From positions 62,001-126,000 of the forward strand of contig JAFTYW010000008.1 in the NCBI GenBank assembly GCA_017461245.1: 64,000 nucleotides of DNA, given 5' to 3'. Origin of the DNA: Oscillospiraceae bacterium. Lineage in GTDB: Bacteria; Bacillota; Clostridia; Oscillospirales; Ruminococcaceae. The notes below the pieces were generated by a model. That model worked only from the letters and a program-made list of their open reading frames with translations. It was not told the DNA's origin and did not search any database. Positions within the stretch are counted from its first letter, which is position 1; every line of letters begins with the position of its first letter. The position numbers and the translations under genes are program-made. Below are positions 8,940 through 17,299 of this stretch, one piece after another.

Positions 8940-9713
8940 TTATTCCTCCGTTTTAACGTCGTTTACTATGCTTCTTACTGCATCGCAGAAAATTCCTACG
9001 TCGACCGAGTGGGCTATGTATTTTACGCCGAGCGCTCTCCATTTTCTTGCGTTTTTGATGGTGTCGGTAAAGGTTCCTACTGCGACACCCTTATCTTTAC
9101 AGATCTCAACGATTTTAAGCATTTCCTTTTCCACCAAGGGATTATCTATATCCCCGGGTATACCCAGCGACTGCGAAAGGTCGTAGGGGCCTATAAAAAT
9201 TACGTCGGCACAGTTTGCGTCTAATATCTCGGCAAGGTTTTCAATACCCTCTTTGCCCTCTATCTGCAGAACTGTTACTGCCTCGTTTGCCTCTTTGAAA
9301 TACTCGAATCTGTCCATACTGCTATAGTTTGCGGCTCTTACAAACCTGCAAACTCCACGCTCGCCAAGAGGCGCAAACTTTGTGTGCCGTCTTACGTTTT
9401 CGGCATCCTCCCTGCAGCAGACCTGCGGAACCTGAATGCCGCCAGCTCCGATATCAAGCGCCTCGCCCATAACCGAATTGTTTTCTTCCTTAACACGAAT
9501 TATGGGAAAAACTCCCGAAACCTCGGCGGCCCTGACTAAATTCTGAGCCGTCTCTATGGTATTGGGGCCGTGCTCCAAATCAATTATAACAAAATCGCCG
9601 CCCGCGTAGCCCATAGCCTCGATAAAGGCGGGCTCTGCGGTTTTTGCAAAAAAGCCGATAACTCCGTTTTCAAGCTTTTCTTTAAACTGCGCAGTCATTT
9701 GCTTCATACTCAT
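8940..9713 (-). CDS. HpcH/HpaI-family class II (metal-dependent) aldolase
   Basis: 257 residues, usual length. Motifs: FVIIDLEHGPNT, GIQVPQVCCREDAENV, QIEGKEGIENL (metal-ligand Glu) and IFIGPYDLSQSLG (metal-ligand Asp). Close relatives are 2-keto-3-deoxy-L-rhamnonate, 2-dehydro-3-deoxyglucarate and 4-hydroxy-2-oxovalerate type aldolases, which release pyruvate plus an aldehyde. It is 5 bp downstream of the IlvD/Edd dehydratase, so it is probably the retro-aldol step of this operon. Confidence 0.88.
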   Translation of the reverse strand: MSMKQMTAQFKEKLENGVIGFFAKTAEPAFIEAMGYAGGDFVIIDLEHGPNTIETAQNLVRAAEVSGVFPIIRVKEENNSVMGEALDIGAGGIQVPQVCCREDAENVRRHTKFAPLGERGVCRFVRAANYSSMDRFEYFKEANEAVTVLQIEGKEGIENLAEILDANCADVIFIGPYDLSQSLGIPGDIDNPLVEKEMLKIVEICKDKGVAVGTFTDTIKNARKWRALGVKYIAHSVDVGIFCDAVRSIVNDVKTEE

Positions 9714-9718
9714 ATTTC

Positions 9719-11413
9719 TTACTCCTTGTACTGCATATATGTAAGGTCACAGCCCTCGTCTGCCTGTGTTACGTTGTCGATAAAGTTTCTGACAAAACCA
9801 CGCTTGATGTCCTTATGCTCCTTGGGGACAAAGTTTTTAAGACGCTCTGCCATTTCCTCGTCGCTTATCTCAAGCTCGATCAAATTGTTATCAACGTCGA
9901 GGTGGATAATATCGCCGTCACGAACTGCAGCAAGCGGTCCGCCGATCGCGCTCTCGGGAGCTACGTGCAGAACCTGAGTTCCAAAGCAGCCGCCTGACAT
10001 TCTCGAGTCGGTAATTCTGACAAAGTCCCGAACTCCCTGGCGATTAAGCTGTGGGGGAAGCGGCATATAATTTCCATTCTCGGGCATACCCGGCGCTCCA
10101 ACGGGACCAAAGCCACGGAGCACAATAACGGTGTCTGCAGTCATATCGCTGTTGTCGTCGAGCAGATATTTCTGGCATTCTTCAAGGCTTTCAAAAACCT
10201 TTGCAGGTCCTCTGTGGTTTAAAAGGTGGGGCGATGCGGCGCTTCTCTTAATAACTGCGCCCTTGGGGGCAAGGTTGCCGAAAAGCACGCTGATGCCGCC
10301 CTTTTCGTTTAAGGGATCGTCAAGAGGACGAATAATTTCCTTATCGTAAGGCATATCAACGTCTTTAAGGTTTTCGCCGACGGTCTTGCCCGAAACGGTA
10401 AGGCAGCTTGTATCAAGCATACCCTCAAGTTCTTTCATAAGCGAGGCAACGCCGCCTGCGTTATGGAAATGAGTTCCGACCGTTCCTGTTCCGTGCGGCT
10501 TGACGTTTACCAAAACGGGAGTTTCGTTGCTTATCTTCTCAAAATCCTCGAGCTTTAAGTCAATATTAGCTCTTTTTGCGATGGCTGTAAGGTGGATGAT
10601 AAGGTTGGTCGAGCCGCCCGCCGCCATAAGAACTCTTATGGCATTCTCTATGGATTTGCGGTTTATGATGTCGAGGCAACGAATGTCCTTTTCAACAAGC
10701 TCAACAATCTTTCTGCCCGACTCCTCGCAAACTCGAAGCTTCTCTGCAGAAACGCCAAGGCAGGATGCTGAGTTGGGCAGGGCAATTCCCAGCGCCTCGG
10801 TTACTGTCTGGCAGGTATTGGCAGTGCCCATAATGGGGCAGGCACCTGCACTACCGTAAAGACAGCCCTCGTGTTTAGTCATTTCCTCAAGGGAGATCTT
10901 GCCCGAGGTGTAGTCATTGTAAAGATAAAAGCTATCTGTTCCGCAGGCGAGGGTCTGGCCCTTATAGCTACCGGGGAGCATTGCGCCGCCGGGAACAAAA
11001 ATAGTAGGCTTATTTGCCGAAACCGCCGCCATAAGCTGAGCGGGGATAACCTTGTCGCAGCCGCCGATGAGCACGATTCCGTCAAAGGGATGCCTCTCGA
11101 TAAGCTCCTCTGTTGTGATAGAGAGCAGATTTCTGTAAACAAGGCTCGATATATCAAAGAAGACTTCACAAATTGAGAGGGTGTTGACCTCTAACGGAAA
11201 TCCTCCTGCCGCCCAGACGCCTCTCTTAATTGCATCTGCAAGCTGACGGAAATGAACGTGGCCGGGGTTAGTCTCCGCCCATGTGTTTATAATACCAATA
11301 ATTGGCTTTTCAATGTCGCTATCGGTGTAGCCCATTGACTTTAAAAGCGCATTGCGGATAAGTCCCGTTCTGTCGCCTCTCTTTTTCCATTTCTGCGAGT
11401 AATTATGCTCCAT
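9719..11413 (-). CDS. IlvD/Edd-family sugar-acid dehydratase
   Basis: 564 residues from the ATG at 11413, which has GGAAAGG upstream. A longer in-frame start at 11482 would run into the palindromic region and adds no conserved sequence. Fe-S ligand motifs GGCDKVIPAQ and GACPIMGTANTCQT, then GGSTNLIIHL, the GFGPVGAPGMPENGNYM loop and DSRMSGGCFG are all present. These enzymes dehydrate aldonic acids (xylonate, arabonate, rhamnonate, gluconate) to 2-keto-3-deoxy acids. It resembles the sugar-acid branch more than dihydroxy-acid dehydratase, and no branched-chain genes are nearby. First gene of the operon. Confidence 0.9.
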   Translation of the reverse strand: MEHNYSQKWKKRGDRTGLIRNALLKSMGYTDSDIEKPIIGIINTWAETNPGHVHFRQLADAIKRGVWAAGGFPLEVNTLSICEVFFDISSLVYRNLLSITTEELIERHPFDGIVLIGGCDKVIPAQLMAAVSANKPTIFVPGGAMLPGSYKGQTLACGTDSFYLYNDYTSGKISLEEMTKHEGCLYGSAGACPIMGTANTCQTVTEALGIALPNSASCLGVSAEKLRVCEESGRKIVELVEKDIRCLDIINRKSIENAIRVLMAAGGSTNLIIHLTAIAKRANIDLKLEDFEKISNETPVLVNVKPHGTGTVGTHFHNAGGVASLMKELEGMLDTSCLTVSGKTVGENLKDVDMPYDKEIIRPLDDPLNEKGGISVLFGNLAPKGAVIKRSAASPHLLNHRGPAKVFESLEECQKYLLDDNSDMTADTVIVLRGFGPVGAPGMPENGNYMPLPPQLNRQGVRDFVRITDSRMSGGCFGTQVLHVAPESAIGGPLAAVRDGDIIHLDVDNNLIELEISDEEMAERLKNFVPKEHKDIKRGFVRNFIDNVTQADEGCDLTYMQYKE

Positions 11414-11439
11414 AAAAAACACATTCCTTTCCAGTATAT

Positions 11440-11650
11440 AATGATTATCGAATGTCGAGAAATTTACTTGATTTCTCGACAAAGCCGATGAAAATCGGCT
11501 CTTTGCTGCAAAAAACGTTTTAGCTCGTTCTTTGCAACTTCGACATCATTGAAATGGCTATGTTCAATTACCTTTGGTAATTGTCTGCGAATTCATAGAA
11601 TTCGCTGTCGAAATAAGGCTTTGCCCTATTTCGACATAAACATAGTCATT
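11440..11650. repeat. Tandem branched palindromic modules (two three-hairpin junctions)
   Basis: Nearly every base is in a stem. Module 1: stem 11440-11445/11545-11550 plus 11448-11452/11539-11543 encloses three hairpins at 11453-11481 (11 bp), 11483-11500 (7 bp, GAAA loop) and 11507-11537. Module 2: 12-bp stem 11553-11564/11639-11650 encloses hairpins at 11565-11583 (CAATTACC/GGTAATTG), 11587-11605 (GCGAATTC/GAATTCGC) and 11606-11636. It lies between the divergent IlvD operon and araC-type gene and would fall in the operon's 5' leader. It could be a mobile palindromic repeat, a cis-regulatory RNA or a small RNA; the sequence does not decide. Confidence 0.7.
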
Positions 11651-11761
11651 ATAGCTTAATTTAAGAATAAACCCTGCAGGGAACTTTTTAAATAGAAAAA
11701 ATCAACATATATATGGACTTTTTTGACATTTAACTATATAATAGAAATGAGGTGAAGAATT

Positions 11762-12601
11762 ATGTATAAAAACGACCCCACCTGCTTTGAAAACACCTTT
11801 AGCTTTCCTTACTCACGTGAGCTTAATATGTATTATTGCGGAAAGAGGATCTTGAGCCCAAATCACAGCTACGGTCCTGAGGTAAGGCGGCACTTTTTGG
11901 TGGTATACATAAAAGAGGGGCAGGCCACCCTGCTTTCCCACAAGGACAAGATCCGTCTTGTCGGCGGAAACCTTTTTGTTATGTTTCCCAACGAGGAGAT
12001 ACACTACGTTGTTGATAAAAACTCGCTATGGACAATTTCGTGGGTGGGACTTTACGGCAATATGGTCTACGACCTTTTTGAGTCGGTGGGAATAACCCCC
12101 GAAAACCCCGTAAAAAGCGTTAAAAACATAGGGCACGCCCTCTCGAGTATTTTCGAGGGAATTTATCAGCTTTCCTTTTCTATGGAGCATCACGACAAGC
12201 TTTCGGTGATAAGCCTGCTCTATCAGTTTTTCTCGGTTTTAATTTCAGATAACGGCGCTAAGACCTCCATAGACTACGTTGAGGAGGCGGCGCGGCTTAT
12301 CGACTACAACTACGACAAAAACATTACCGTTGAAAACATTGCAGAAAGGCTTTTTATAAACAAGAGCTACCTTTCGCGGCTTTTCAAATCAAAAAAAGGC
12401 ATTACCCCCAAGGAATACCTTATCAAAAAGCGGCTTGACCGAGCGGCAGACCTCTTAATAAACAGCACCGTTTCGGTAAACACCATTGCCATCTCGGTAG
12501 GCCTTTCCGATCCGCTTTATTTCTCGAGGATCTTCAAAAAACACACAGGGTTGTCCCCCAGCCAGTACAGACAGAGCGAAGCAAAACAAAAAAACTTGTA
12601 A
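11762..12601 (+). CDS. AraC-family transcriptional regulator
   Basis: 279 residues. The N-terminal cupin-like sensing domain (about 20-130, with GNLFVMFPNEEIHYV) is followed by a C-terminal double helix-turn-helix (about 185-275: ITVENIAERLFINKSYLSRLFK and GLSDPLYFSRIFKKHTGLSPSQYR). Ribosome site GAGGTG; a TATAAT-type -10 lies about 20 bp upstream of it. It is divergent from the sugar-acid operon and probably controls it in response to a sugar or sugar acid. Confidence 0.92.
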   Translation: MYKNDPTCFENTFSFPYSRELNMYYCGKRILSPNHSYGPEVRRHFLVVYIKEGQATLLSHKDKIRLVGGNLFVMFPNEEIHYVVDKNSLWTISWVGLYGNMVYDLFESVGITPENPVKSVKNIGHALSSIFEGIYQLSFSMEHHDKLSVISLLYQFFSVLISDNGAKTSIDYVEEAARLIDYNYDKNITVENIAERLFINKSYLSRLFKSKKGITPKEYLIKKRLDRAADLLINSTVSVNTIAISVGLSDPLYFSRIFKKHTGLSPSQYRQSEAKQKNL

Positions 12602-12624
12602 TTTGCCGAAATATGTAGTATAAT
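12596..12624 (+). promoter_or_regulatory. Sigma-A-type promoter of the acyltransferase-like gene
   Basis: TTGTAA, 17-bp spacer, TATAAT; overlaps the araC-type stop codon and lies about 35 bp before the next start. Confidence 0.6.
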
Positions 12625-12658
12625 TTATGTATATTTTTTATGAGGGTGAGGAAAAAAT

Positions 12659-13492
12659 ATGCCAAGAAAAGACGGAAAACGCTTCAAGGGCACTGATATG
12701 ATGTATACCATTGCTCCCTATATTATGGATAAGCGCTGTGATGCCTGCAACTCGCTCACGGTTTATATCCCCTACGAGCCTATGCACGAGTACATAGTTA
12801 AAAAGCGTGCCGAGGGCATCAAGATGAGCCATATGTCGCTCATTATCGCCGCTTATGTAAGAACTGTTGCGAAATTCCCTGCAGTTAACCGCTTTGTTGT
12901 TAACAGAAAGATATATTCGAGAAATGACCTTATCGTAGCAATGGTCGTTCAGCGTGCAGTTGATGCGCAGAGCACCATGGCAAAGCTGAGCTTCAAGCTT
13001 ACCGACACTATTTTTGACGTAAACGAGAAGATCAACGCCTTCATTGACGCAAACCGTCAGGAAGACAGCAATAAGACCGACGATATTATGAGAAAGCTTA
13101 CAAAGTTTGCTTTCCTCTTAGGTCCCGTTGTTTCGCTCTTAAAGTGGATGGATAAGCACGGTCTGCTTCCCAAGGCAGTTATCGACGCTTCGCCTTTCCA
13201 CACCTCGATGGTCATCTCCAACCTTGCCAGCATCAGAACAAATCATATCTTCCACCACATTTATGATTTCGGCACCGTTGGCCAGATCATAACCCTTGGA
13301 AACAGCGAGCTTAGGCCCACCACAAAAAAGGGCGAGGTCGTTTTTGAGCGCAACATGCCCCTCGGCGTTGTTTGCGATGAGAGAATTGCCTCAGGTGGCT
13401 ACTACGCCAAGTGTTTTCACGAGATGGAGCGCTATCTTGCTAACCCCGAGCTTCTCGAAGCTCCTCCCGAGGTCGTCAACACAGATTTCTAA
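12659..13492 (+). CDS. E2/CAT-like acyltransferase-fold protein with degenerate active site
   Basis: 277 residues covering only the catalytic-type domain of 2-oxo-acid dehydrogenase E2/chloramphenicol acetyltransferase; there is no lipoyl domain. The family DHRxxDG motif, which holds the catalytic His, appears here as DERIASGGYYAKCFHEM near residue 240, so His is Glu and the later Asp is Ser. The fold is recognised from MSHMSLIIAAYVRTVAKFPAVNRF and the C-terminal pattern. It is monocistronic with its own promoter and terminator. The usual acyl transfer is doubtful; the role is unknown. Confidence 0.65.
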   Translation: MPRKDGKRFKGTDMMYTIAPYIMDKRCDACNSLTVYIPYEPMHEYIVKKRAEGIKMSHMSLIIAAYVRTVAKFPAVNRFVVNRKIYSRNDLIVAMVVQRAVDAQSTMAKLSFKLTDTIFDVNEKINAFIDANRQEDSNKTDDIMRKLTKFAFLLGPVVSLLKWMDKHGLLPKAVIDASPFHTSMVISNLASIRTNHIFHHIYDFGTVGQIITLGNSELRPTTKKGEVVFERNMPLGVVCDERIASGGYYAKCFHEMERYLANPELLEAPPEVVNTDF

Positions 13493-13500
13493 AAAACAAA

Positions 13501-13530
13501 GCCCGAGCCGCTTGGCTCGGGCATTTTTTT
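13501..13530 (+). terminator. Intrinsic terminator
   Basis: GCCCGAGCC-GCTT-GGCTCGGGC followed by seven T. Confidence 0.93.
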
Positions 13531-13656
13531 ACTTTTTTACGAATAATAAATAATTAAAAATAAGTTAATAATATTTTAATACAACTCTTAAGATTATTTA
13601 ACTCTTAAATGCTATTCTACCTAACACAAAAACACTTTTTTTGCGGAGGTAATTTT

Positions 13657-14337
13657 ATGAAAGATAAGGATAAGCTTTCCCGATTTCTTTATTTTTCGGT
13701 TCTTGTAAGCTTCATTGTTCCTATAGTCTATCTTACCGTCAGAATAATTCTGATGTCAACGGGAAACCTTGCCGAAACGACCCGCCCGATGTCGGACTAC
13801 ATTCTTATGCTTCTTGAGTGTGTTCTGGGAGTTATAGTTATTCATCTACCCTCTTTCCTCGAAAAGAAGTTTCAGTTTGTAGTCCCCAAAACGCTATACA
13901 TTATGTATCTGGTGTTTCTCTACTGCGCCATCTTCCTTGGCGAGATAAGAGATTATTACTACCACGTTCCCCATTGGGACAGCATTCTGCACACCTTCAG
14001 CAGTCTTATGTCAGGCGCATTCGGTTTTATGGTCGTTGACGTTTTAAACCGCGACAAGCACACCTCCATTAACCTTTCGCCGCTCTTTGTTTCGGTTTTT
14101 GCCTTTTGCTTCAGCATCGCCTTTGGAACGCTCTGGGAGATCTACGAGTTTTCCTTTGACTCGCTTTTAGGGCTTAATATGCAAAAATTTCGCCTTGCCG
14201 ACGGGACACTCTTAATAGGCCAAAAGGCACTTTCCGACACCATGAAGGACATAATTTTAGACACGCTGGGTGCGTTTATCGCCTCATCTGTCGGCTTTAT
14301 TTATCTTAAGCTACAGAAAAGGAAGGGCAATCAATAA
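13657..14337 (+). CDS. YjdF-like (DUF2238) multi-pass membrane protein
   Basis: 226 residues from the ATG at 13657, chosen over an in-frame ATG at 13609 because GGAGG sits 8 bases before it. About six hydrophobic segments are evident. Conserved pieces typical of the YjdF/DUF2238 family are IFLGEIRDYYYHVPHWDSILHTFSS and FGTLWEIYEFSFDSLLGLNMQ. The function of the family is not established. It stands alone between a terminator and the glycosyltransferase gene. Confidence 0.8.
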   Translation: MKDKDKLSRFLYFSVLVSFIVPIVYLTVRIILMSTGNLAETTRPMSDYILMLLECVLGVIVIHLPSFLEKKFQFVVPKTLYIMYLVFLYCAIFLGEIRDYYYHVPHWDSILHTFSSLMSGAFGFMVVDVLNRDKHTSINLSPLFVSVFAFCFSIAFGTLWEIYEFSFDSLLGLNMQKFRLADGTLLIGQKALSDTMKDIILDTLGAFIASSVGFIYLKLQKRKGNQ

Positions 14338-14439
14338 GACAAATAATTTTCTAAGCCGTATTTACAATTAGGGACATTTATATTATAATTAAATAACAGA
14401 ATTTAAAGCAATTTCCTTTGTGAAAGAGAGGAAAATAAA

Positions 14440-15558
14440 ATGCATATATTACTTCTATCCTGCAACACAGGCCAGGGTCACAATTCCGCCGCCTACGCGA
14501 TAAAGGACGCTCTCATCAGCCGCGGTGACACCTATGAAATTGAAAACGCTCTGCTTTTTCTGCACGAGCTTTACGAAAAGCTTATCTCTGACGGGCACAC
14601 CTTTGTTTACCGCCGTCTGCCCAAGCTTTTCGGTGTCGGCTACAGATTTGAGGAAAACCATACCCCCAACTTTATCCGCACCCAGATGAAGTTGGGTGTT
14701 AAGAAATTTAAGGCATATATGGCAGAAAACCATTTTGATGCCGTTATCAGCACACACGTTTTCGGCTCGCTGCTTGTCAACGAATACAAAAAGCAAACGG
14801 GCGACAACATTCTTTCTGCCTTTGTTTCCACCGATTACACCTGTCACCCGGGCGCACCCGAGTCAGAGGCCGACCTTTATTTCACCCCGCACCCGCTCGT
14901 TACCCCCGAGTTTATTGAAAACGGCGTAAGCGCTGAGAAGATAAGGCCGCTGGGTATCCCCGTTGCAAGATCCTTTGTAGGCGGTGTGGAAAAATTAAAG
15001 GCAAGACATGCTCTTGACCTGCCACAGAACAAAAAGATCGTTCTTGTCGCCTGTGGAAGTATGGGCTGCGGACCAATTGCAAAAACCGCCGCACTGGTTT
15101 CTATGAAGATGCCCAAAGCGCTTGTAATAGTCGCCTGCGGCAATAACAATAAGCTCTTATCAAGGCTTGCGCGGCTAGAGCGCGCAAACATTCTCCCCTT
15201 GCCCTACACCAAAAATATGCACCTGTATCTTTCGGCCGCCGACGTTTTCATTTCGAAAGCCGGAGGACTTAGCACCAGCGAGGCAATACATAGCGGTGTG
15301 CCGCTTTTATACATCAACGCCGTTCCCGGCTGCGAAACCAGAAACATTGATTTTATGGTCGGCAACGACTTTGCCTCCGTCGCCGACTCACCGCACGACG
15401 CCGCAATCAAGGTATTCGGCATTTTAAACAATCCGCAAAAGGCGCTGAAAAAAATGTCCGACTGCGCCGCCAACATCGCGCGCGACCCTGCCGACGCAAT
15501 CTGCGCCGAGATAGAGCGCGAGCTCGCACTGCATCATAGTGCAAGTAACGATTTATAA
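14440..15558 (+). CDS. MGDG synthase-type (UgtP-like) glycolipid glycosyltransferase
   Basis: 372 residues, GT28-type two-domain fold. N-terminal LSCNTGQGHNSAAYAI is the Gly-rich acceptor loop of monogalactosyl-/diglucosyl-diacylglycerol synthases. The C-terminal domain has KAGGLSTSEAIHSGVPLLYINAVPGCETRN, the nucleotide-sugar binding region. Such enzymes transfer a sugar from UDP-sugar to diacylglycerol at the inner face of the membrane. It is monocistronic with GAGAGG upstream and a terminator after it. Confidence 0.88.
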   Translation: MHILLLSCNTGQGHNSAAYAIKDALISRGDTYEIENALLFLHELYEKLISDGHTFVYRRLPKLFGVGYRFEENHTPNFIRTQMKLGVKKFKAYMAENHFDAVISTHVFGSLLVNEYKKQTGDNILSAFVSTDYTCHPGAPESEADLYFTPHPLVTPEFIENGVSAEKIRPLGIPVARSFVGGVEKLKARHALDLPQNKKIVLVACGSMGCGPIAKTAALVSMKMPKALVIVACGNNNKLLSRLARLERANILPLPYTKNMHLYLSAADVFISKAGGLSTSEAIHSGVPLLYINAVPGCETRNIDFMVGNDFASVADSPHDAAIKVFGILNNPQKALKKMSDCAANIARDPADAICAEIERELALHHSASNDL

Positions 15559-15573
15559 AATCTCTATAAGCAA

Positions 15574-15604
15574 GAAAGCCGCATTAAAAATGCAGCTTTC
15601 TTTT
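15574..15604 (+). terminator. Intrinsic terminator of the glycosyltransferase gene
   Basis: GAAAGC-GCATT / AATGC-GCTTTC stem with one internal mismatch, followed by TTTT. Confidence 0.85.
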
Positions 15605-15627
15605 ATTCATTACAGCACAAAAAGAAA

Positions 15628-15655
15628 ACAACCGCAATCATAAGATCACGGTTGT
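15628..15655 (-). terminator. Terminator of the interrupted tRNA-Ser (minus strand)
   Basis: ACAACCG/CGGTTGT stem; on the minus strand it is followed by TTTTCTTTTT. It lies immediately 3' of the tRNA-Ser 3' half and is the host gene's original terminator. Confidence 0.75.
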
Positions 15656-15657
15656 CC

Positions 15658-15713
15658 TGGCGCAGACGGTGAGATTCGAACTCACGTGCGGTTGCCCGCA
15701 AACTGATTTCGAG
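15658..15713 (-). pseudogene. tRNA-Ser(CGA), 3' half (left end of integrated element)
   Basis: Read on the minus strand this is the second half of a class II tRNA. It runs from the anticodon-loop sequence CTCGAAA through the 3' anticodon strand TCAGT, a 5-bp variable arm TGCGG/CCGCA, T arm GTGAG/CTCAC, acceptor strand CGTCTGC, G and CCA. Its 5' half is 23.5 kb away at 39219-39258, with acceptor GCAGACG fully complementary to CGTCTGC. Joined through the shared 7-bp core they give a complete 89-nt tRNA-Ser(CGA). Confidence 0.88.
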
Positions 15714-15778
15714 CAAAAGGCAGTATCTACCGCACCGCCCCTCTCCGTCCCTGAAATGTGCAATACGTCCACCCATTC

Positions 15779-15825
15779 TGCGAGATTTTGCAAAAGTAAT
15801 GATTTTTTGCGAGATAGATGCGAGA
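15779..15825. promoter_or_regulatory. Candidate integrase arm-type sites, left end
   Basis: TGCGAGA at 15779-15785, 15808-15814 and 15819-15825. The last two are 11 bp apart, matching the pair at 39112 and 39123 on the other end. Confidence 0.4.
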
Positions 15826-15975
15826 AACCTTATAAATAGTATTCCTCATAAACGGTTTCTAATCGTTTGTGAGGAGTAGGTTTATTAGGTGGTTGCTATT
15901 TGGGTATGAAATAATTGAATAAAAGTCCTTTTTATAGGACAGTAAATATGTTATACTGTAAATAAGGAGGTTGAA

Positions 15976-16455
15976 ATGGATACTTTAAGTAAATTTAATG
16001 TAAAAAAACATATGTGTAAATTTGGATTTGAATTATATGACCACGCGACATTAAATCCAAATAGATATAATATATTGTGTGATCTATATCAAAAAACAAT
16101 TGTATTTGAATTTATTAATATTAAAACTGAAGAAATAGTTGAAACTTTTGGATTTAGACTTAACGAATTACAAATCAATTCACTTCTACCTCTAATGGAA
16201 TGTGAAAAATACGAACTATATCGTGATTTACCTAATGGATGGGAATGGGATATAAATAACGGAAATCGAGGATATCGCGATGGTTGGGGATATAAGTTTT
16301 GGTATCTGTCCGAAAGTGGACATCCATTATTCCAAACATATATGGATTGTATATTTGATAAAAAACAATTGCCACCTTATGAAAAACTGCTCAATTGGGT
16401 CAGAAATAATTTTAAGAATAAAAAAGAACTAAAAAATAAAGATATGTTATGGTAA
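15976..16455 (+). CDS. Hypothetical protein, AT-rich
   Basis: 159 residues. Strong ribosome site AAGGAGG 7 bases before ATG and a TATACT -10-like element upstream. The sequence is acidic and aromatic-rich (LPNGWEWDINNGNRGYRDGWGYKFWYL), with no signal peptide or membrane segment and no family I recognise. Base composition is far more AT-rich than the core genes. It overlaps or abuts the next gene, so the two are co-transcribed. First cargo genes at the left end of the element; small co-transcribed soluble pairs like this are often toxin/immunity or regulatory cargo, but nothing here shows that. Confidence 0.7.
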   Translation: MDTLSKFNVKKHMCKFGFELYDHATLNPNRYNILCDLYQKTIVFEFINIKTEEIVETFGFRLNELQINSLLPLMECEKYELYRDLPNGWEWDINNGNRGYRDGWGYKFWYLSESGHPLFQTYMDCIFDKKQLPPYEKLLNWVRNNFKNKKELKNKDMLW

Positions 16456-16466
16456 GGAGAACCAAA

Positions 16467-17069
16467 GTGTCAGAATATATTTTCGAAAACATATTACAAT
16501 TAGATACACCGGTAGGTTATTTTAGTGTAAATCATGGAAGACTAAAAATACCTTTTTCTGTGAAAAAGAATAGTTATAATGTCCCCTATAATATTTATGA
16601 TATGAAAAATGAGCACATTTTAGATACCGTACAAATAGAGACTAATTATGCTATTGTCATTGACGTTAATGAAATGAAGGTAGGTTCTCTGTATAGTATT
16701 TCTTTTTCTAACGGTCAATTAAAGTTTTGTGACTCTGATGAACATACGGAAGCATTTACAACAACTATAAATAATTGGTCTATTGGAATTGGCTCGTATA
16801 ATCCAAATGATGATGAAGAGTATGATCAAGCAGAAGAGTACTCTAAAAAGTTAGGAACTTATGCAAAAGGAACAATTGTTGAACCTCCATTTTATGATGA
16901 ATCTAAACTCAGAAAATATAGGGTTTGGTTTTCTGAAAGAGCAAATGGTTTTAAATTTAAATTATTAGATAAATCAATTGAGAAAATCGTATTTCCGGTT
17001 GCTTGGATGAAAAATGATGAGCTAGAAAGTTTTTATTATGAAGATGCTCTTAGTTTTTGGCTCACATAA
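16467..17069 (+). CDS. Hypothetical protein, AT-rich
   Basis: 200 residues from GTG at 16467, preferred over an upstream in-frame ATG at 16449 because AAGGAG lies exactly 7 bases before the GTG. Predicted soluble and beta-rich (YFSVNHGRLKIPFSVKKNSYNVPYNIYD). An acidic stretch (NPNDDEEYDQAEEYS) sits in the middle, and the C-terminus contains FPVAWMKNDELESFYYEDALSFWL. No family recognised. Co-transcribed with the preceding gene. Confidence 0.7.
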   Translation: MSEYIFENILQLDTPVGYFSVNHGRLKIPFSVKKNSYNVPYNIYDMKNEHILDTVQIETNYAIVIDVNEMKVGSLYSISFSNGQLKFCDSDEHTEAFTTTINNWSIGIGSYNPNDDEEYDQAEEYSKKLGTYAKGTIVEPPFYDESKLRKYRVWFSERANGFKFKLLDKSIEKIVFPVAWMKNDELESFYYEDALSFWLT

Positions 17070-17189
17070 TGTGCGAAAATGGATTCTACATTGTATTAAT
17101 CAATAAAGAGATCTATCACTTAAATATTCAGCGAACATATCAAACTAATGCAAAAATTCTTTAAACAAAATCAGCAAAACGTCCAAAAG

Positions 17190-17218
17190 AGGTTGCACAT
17201 AAAATGTATGCGCAACCT
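17190..17218. repeat. Hairpin repeat, copy 1
   Basis: AGGTTGCACAT / ATGCGCAACCT palindrome, near-identical over 29 nt to copy 2 at 18123-18151; similarity extends about 12 nt further upstream. Followed by a short T-rich run, so it can also act as a terminator for the 16467 gene. Confidence 0.7.
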
Positions 17219-17299
17219 AAATTTTTATCTCTGGACTTTCAAGTTTTTTGTGATATCCTTTGTGTAAACTCGGGTAAAGAAAACACAAGGAGAATTAAA

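Noticed and set aside
9719..11482. Longer dehydratase start at 11482
   Set aside because: Adds 23 residues translated from the palindromic region with no family similarity; the ATG at 11413 has the ribosome site.
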